From: Myxococcales bacterium
Lineage (GTDB): Bacteria; Myxococcota_C; UBA6777
Reading direction: 5' to 3'
Assembly: GCA_027005175.1 (NCBI GenBank)
Contig: JALTMC010000154.1
Span: 15,272-24,441 of the forward strand
DNA: 9,170 bases
Under the pieces are notes generated by a model, which was given only the letters and a program-made list of their open reading frames with translations, made no database searches and had not been told where the DNA came from. Shown here piece after piece: positions 6,720-9,170 of this stretch. Position 1 is the stretch's first letter. Each line of letters begins with the position of its first letter. The position numbers and the translations under genes are program-made.

Positions 6720-8798
6720 ATGGGTAGCCTTGCCTTTTTGCAGCCTGCTTTCTTAGCCGCACTTGCTGCCATATTAATTCCTATCATCATCCATCTGATT
6801 TATCGACGCAAAGCGATTCGATGGCGATTTGCAGCCTTTGAATTCTTACTGCGCTCGCATCGTCGTGTCGCCCGTCGCCTTCAGATCAAACAACTGATCC
6901 TCCTGTTACTACGATGTTTGTTGTATGCTGTCGTTGCCTTTGCCTTTGCCAAACCCTTCTTCCAGCGAGCCCAAGGTGCAAATCCCACCACGCCCAAGGC
7001 GATCGTACTTATCGTGGATGACTCCATGAGTATGCAGTATCACGAGGCTGGCAAGCCAACATTGTTTGCCCAAGCCAAAGAAAAAGCGCTCGTCATGATA
7101 CGCCAGCTACGTGGAGAAGATCGTATCGCTTTGTTGCGTGGTTCTTCGATGCTACGCGTCATGCCCCACGAACAAAAAGAGCTGTCCCTGGACAAGAATC
7201 CCGTCATACGCAAGCTGGAAAAATGGAAGCCCTCGTTTCGTTCCACGGACCTACCCACCGCCCTGCGACGAGCGGCTGCCATCCTTCGGAATGTCAAAGG
7301 ATACACCCCCCAGATCACGGTATTCTCAGACTTTGCACGCCACGCCTTTGATGGCTCAGCAACCCCTAAGCTGCCCCCACTCCCACCCGTCAAGCTCTTT
7401 CCGGTACAAGCCAAAGAGCCAAACAACCGCGCGATTCTACAGTTGGAGATGCAACCCGCAACCTTTGCAGGCGCAGACGCCTATCGCCTGACCGCCACTG
7501 TGCGTAACTACGGCAAACATACCATCAAAGACCTGCCCATCAAACTGCGTCTCAACAACCGAGATCGAGTGCGTGGCTTTATTAAGAAGATCAACCCAGA
7601 AAGCTCTGCCCACAAACGCTTCATTGTTCGATTGACCCGAGCAGGATTTTACAAGGGCTATGTTGAAATAGGCAAAGATGGCTTGCAAGCCGACAATCGT
7701 CGCTACTTTGCCCTTCGCGCCCGACAGAGACCTCATGTACTGCTGGTCAACGGTGACCCTCGCACCATCCCCTACCTTGATGAACTCTTCTACCTGGAGA
7801 GAGCCCTACGAGATCCACGCGCCCCCTTCAGCCTTAAGATCACACATGCTTCCGCAAGACTCCCAGATCCATCCGGCTTCCACGCGATCTATCTCTGCAA
7901 CGTGGGGGAAGTCCCCACAACATGGCGTAACAAACTTATCAACTATGTTAAAAATGGTGGCGGCTTGTTTATGTCGATGGGCGACCAAGTCAACCCCGCA
8001 ATATACAACAAACAGTTTGGCTCCTTGTTACCACGAGATCTACGCGGTGTGGCCCTAGCAGCCCAACGACCCGATGGCACAGGGATCGCATTGCAACGCA
8101 ATTTTGGCGAGATCAAAGGAACCCACCCCATCTTCCAAAACCTGTATCGTGAAGGCTTCTTATTTCAATCTGCCCGAATCATCCGCCTGATGTTGGTAGA
8201 GCCCCGACGCGCCAAGCAAGAAGGTAAGATCCTCTGGCGATACAGCCACGGCCCTCCTGCTCTCCTCGAACGACGCTTCGGCAAAGGTCGTGTCCTACTC
8301 TATACCACCAGCATCGATCGCGACTGGACCAACGCCTCCATTCGCCCCTTCTTCTTACCCTGGATTCAAGAGGTGACAGCCTATCTTTCCGGTGGCTCAC
8401 GCTTTCTCAAAGCCAAAAGCCTCACGATCGATAAAAGTGCTCGCATCCCTCAAGTCCCCGGAGAAGGCGCCATACAAGTGCTCACTCCCCAAAGCAACAG
8501 CATCTGGATTCGACCCACACAAAGAGGATACACCTTCCCAGGTGGCTCCAAACCAGGGATCTATCGCCTCGAACGAAATGGCAAGCGGCTCGCCATCCTC
8601 CCTCAGATCGTCAACATTGACCCACACGAAGCCAATCCCACCCCTGTCTCCACCAAACAACTCGCATCCATCGGAACTTTAGCCGCAGCCAACACAACCA
8701 CGGCCTTTCAAAAACAGTCCGAACGCATCTGGCCCACCCTCTTCCTCCTGCTCATCCTCATCTTTGCCGCAGAAGGCTTTGTCCTTCGCTTTATGTAA
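6720..8798 (+). CDS. Long BatA-like membrane VWA protein with GATase1-like domain
   Basis: This encodes 692 residues; the ATG lies three bases after the DUF58 stop. The order is: a BatA-type N-terminal region with membrane segments at about 8-28 and 57-78 joined by a basic loop (RRKAIRWRF), a VWA domain with the metal-site DDSMS at 100-104, STDLPTAL at 175-182 and SDF at 203-205, a beta-rich CARDB-like part at about 235-335 (LTATVRNYGKHTI), a class-I glutamine-amidotransferase-like fold at about 338-560 (VLLVNGDPR, GGGLFMSMGDQVN, LLYTTSIDRDW) without an evident catalytic Cys, and a last membrane segment at about 670-690. The classical BatA is only about 330 residues; this long form is the kind seen in Myxococcota and Planctomycetes. 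The protein should display the middle domains in the periplasm or at the membrane face, driven by MoxR. It ends the operon, so no BatB/BatC-type genes follow. Confidence 0.9.
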   Translation: MGSLAFLQPAFLAALAAILIPIIIHLIYRRKAIRWRFAAFEFLLRSHRRVARRLQIKQLILLLLRCLLYAVVAFAFAKPFFQRAQGANPTTPKAIVLIVDDSMSMQYHEAGKPTLFAQAKEKALVMIRQLRGEDRIALLRGSSMLRVMPHEQKELSLDKNPVIRKLEKWKPSFRSTDLPTALRRAAAILRNVKGYTPQITVFSDFARHAFDGSATPKLPPLPPVKLFPVQAKEPNNRAILQLEMQPATFAGADAYRLTATVRNYGKHTIKDLPIKLRLNNRDRVRGFIKKINPESSAHKRFIVRLTRAGFYKGYVEIGKDGLQADNRRYFALRARQRPHVLLVNGDPRTIPYLDELFYLERALRDPRAPFSLKITHASARLPDPSGFHAIYLCNVGEVPTTWRNKLINYVKNGGGLFMSMGDQVNPAIYNKQFGSLLPRDLRGVALAAQRPDGTGIALQRNFGEIKGTHPIFQNLYREGFLFQSARIIRLMLVEPRRAKQEGKILWRYSHGPPALLERRFGKGRVLLYTTSIDRDWTNASIRPFFLPWIQEVTAYLSGGSRFLKAKSLTIDKSARIPQVPGEGAIQVLTPQSNSIWIRPTQRGYTFPGGSKPGIYRLERNGKRLAILPQIVNIDPHEANPTPVSTKQLASIGTLAAANTTTAFQKQSERIWPTLFLLLILIFAAEGFVLRFM

Positions 8799-9013
8799 AG
8801 CTTCCTTCACATCACATATCACATATCGACAGACGATCGCGAAGCAAGACTGCGAAGGCAACCACGTAGTTTCCCTGAAGGGCAAGCCGTTCAGAGTGGG
8901 ACTTTCGCGCACTTTCCCTAAAGGGCAAGCCGTTCAGAGAGTTCTTTCACGTACTCCTCGTTCGGAGTCGGCCTTCCCAGGCAATGAATCAAGCCGAATG
9001 GGGTGGGGGGGTG
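8799..9013. other. Convergent gap after the MoxR operon
   Basis: The gap holds a CACAT/CACATAT microrepeat (8811-8825), two copies of a 27-bp repeat, a hairpin ACTCC/GGAGT with a six-base loop (8953-8968), and a G-rich tract (9000-9011). The hairpin is not followed by T's on either strand, so a terminator is not established. No gene is seen. Confidence 0.6.
8870..8939. repeat. 27-bp direct repeat, two copies
   Basis: Copies at 8870-8896 and 8913-8939 are identical except for one base (G or A at the eighth or so position), 43 bp apart. Each contains the inverted core CCCT-NA-AGGG followed by CAAGCCGTTCAGAG. The form, a small inverted core in a conserved unit within an intergenic gap, fits a dispersed intergenic repeat family. 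Confidence 0.85.
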
Positions 9014-9170
9014 TCAAAGAAAACGATGTCGTTTGGGAAGGATATCCCGCGCAGCAAGATAGTCATGTAGTTCCTGAACAGGTTTCTGGATCAGATCTTT
9101 TGCCAGATCCTGGACTTCAAAACCTTCATGAGCAAGCTGCTTGGAATAACGACGCAGCTCCCCTAACATC
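9014..9170 (-). CDS. 3' end of an unidentified gene
   Basis: The minus-strand frame ends in TGA at 9016-9014 and is open to the window edge, giving at least 51 residues. The visible part is charged and looks alpha-helical (for example LRRYSKQLAHEGF and VQELHDYLAARDIL), ending in KRHRFL. An in-frame ATG sits at 9169, but there is no upstream sequence to judge it, so I treat this as a truncated C-terminus. The codon use and amphipathic pattern look coding. The gene is convergent with the MoxR operon. No family is recognised. Confidence 0.6.
   Translation of the reverse strand, partial: MLGELRRYSKQLAHEGFEVQDLAKDLIQKPVQELHDYLAARDILPKRHRFL

Noticed and set aside
8953-8968. ACTCC/GGAGT hairpin as terminator of the MoxR operon
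   Set aside because: Only a 5-bp stem, about 155 bases after the stop codon, and no T-run follows it on either strand.
9000-9011. G-rich tract as a G-quadruplex
   Set aside because: It has one run of four and one run of seven G, which does not clearly give four separate G-runs with loops.

Overview
The window looks like a chromosomal piece from a Gram-negative bacterium, most likely a myxobacterium-like lineage (Myxococcota or a related former deltaproteobacterial group). Reasons: a very large secreted-type protein built of four-cysteine repeats, two predicted lipoproteins (one with a long Ser/Thr/Gly/Asp-rich linker), and a MoxR/DUF58/BatA-type operon, at moderate GC content. The taxonomic assignment is an inference from style, not from a marker gene.

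Layout. (1) Bases 1-2334, plus strand: the 3' part of a cysteine-rich repeat protein with 777 visible codons; its start lies outside the window. (2) 2335-2466: a short convergent gap with two T-rich 29-bp direct repeats. (3) 2467-2853, minus: a small predicted lipoprotein of unknown function. (4) 2881-3044: a Rho-independent-terminator-like hairpin and a 74-bp tandem duplication that straddles the stop codon of the next gene. (5) 3011-4114, minus: a lipoprotein alpha/beta hydrolase of the polyhydroxybutyrate-depolymerase/feruloyl-esterase type with a full Ser-Asp-His triad. (6) 4115-4686: a divergent intergenic region of about 570 bp with short direct repeats and a candidate sigma70-type promoter facing right. 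(7) 4687-8798, plus: a tight three-gene operon (gaps of 2 and 3 nt) encoding a MoxR AAA+ ATPase, a DUF58 protein and a long BatA-like membrane VWA protein. (8) 8799-9013: a gap with a 27-bp repeat present twice. (9) 9014-9170, minus: the 3' end of an unidentified gene.

How the genes may work together. MoxR ATPases are known to act with VWA-domain proteins as chaperone-like pairs. Here the ATPase, the cytosolic DUF58/VWA-like partner and the membrane-anchored VWA partner are expected to be made from one transcript as one envelope-associated unit. The cysteine-rich protein and the two lipoproteins are exported-protein genes next to it; nothing in the sequence ties them to the MoxR operon. I found no CRISPR array, tRNA, rRNA, insertion sequence or phage gene. 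The main unusual items are the cysteine-rich protein with three repeat classes and the tandem duplication over the esterase stop codon.
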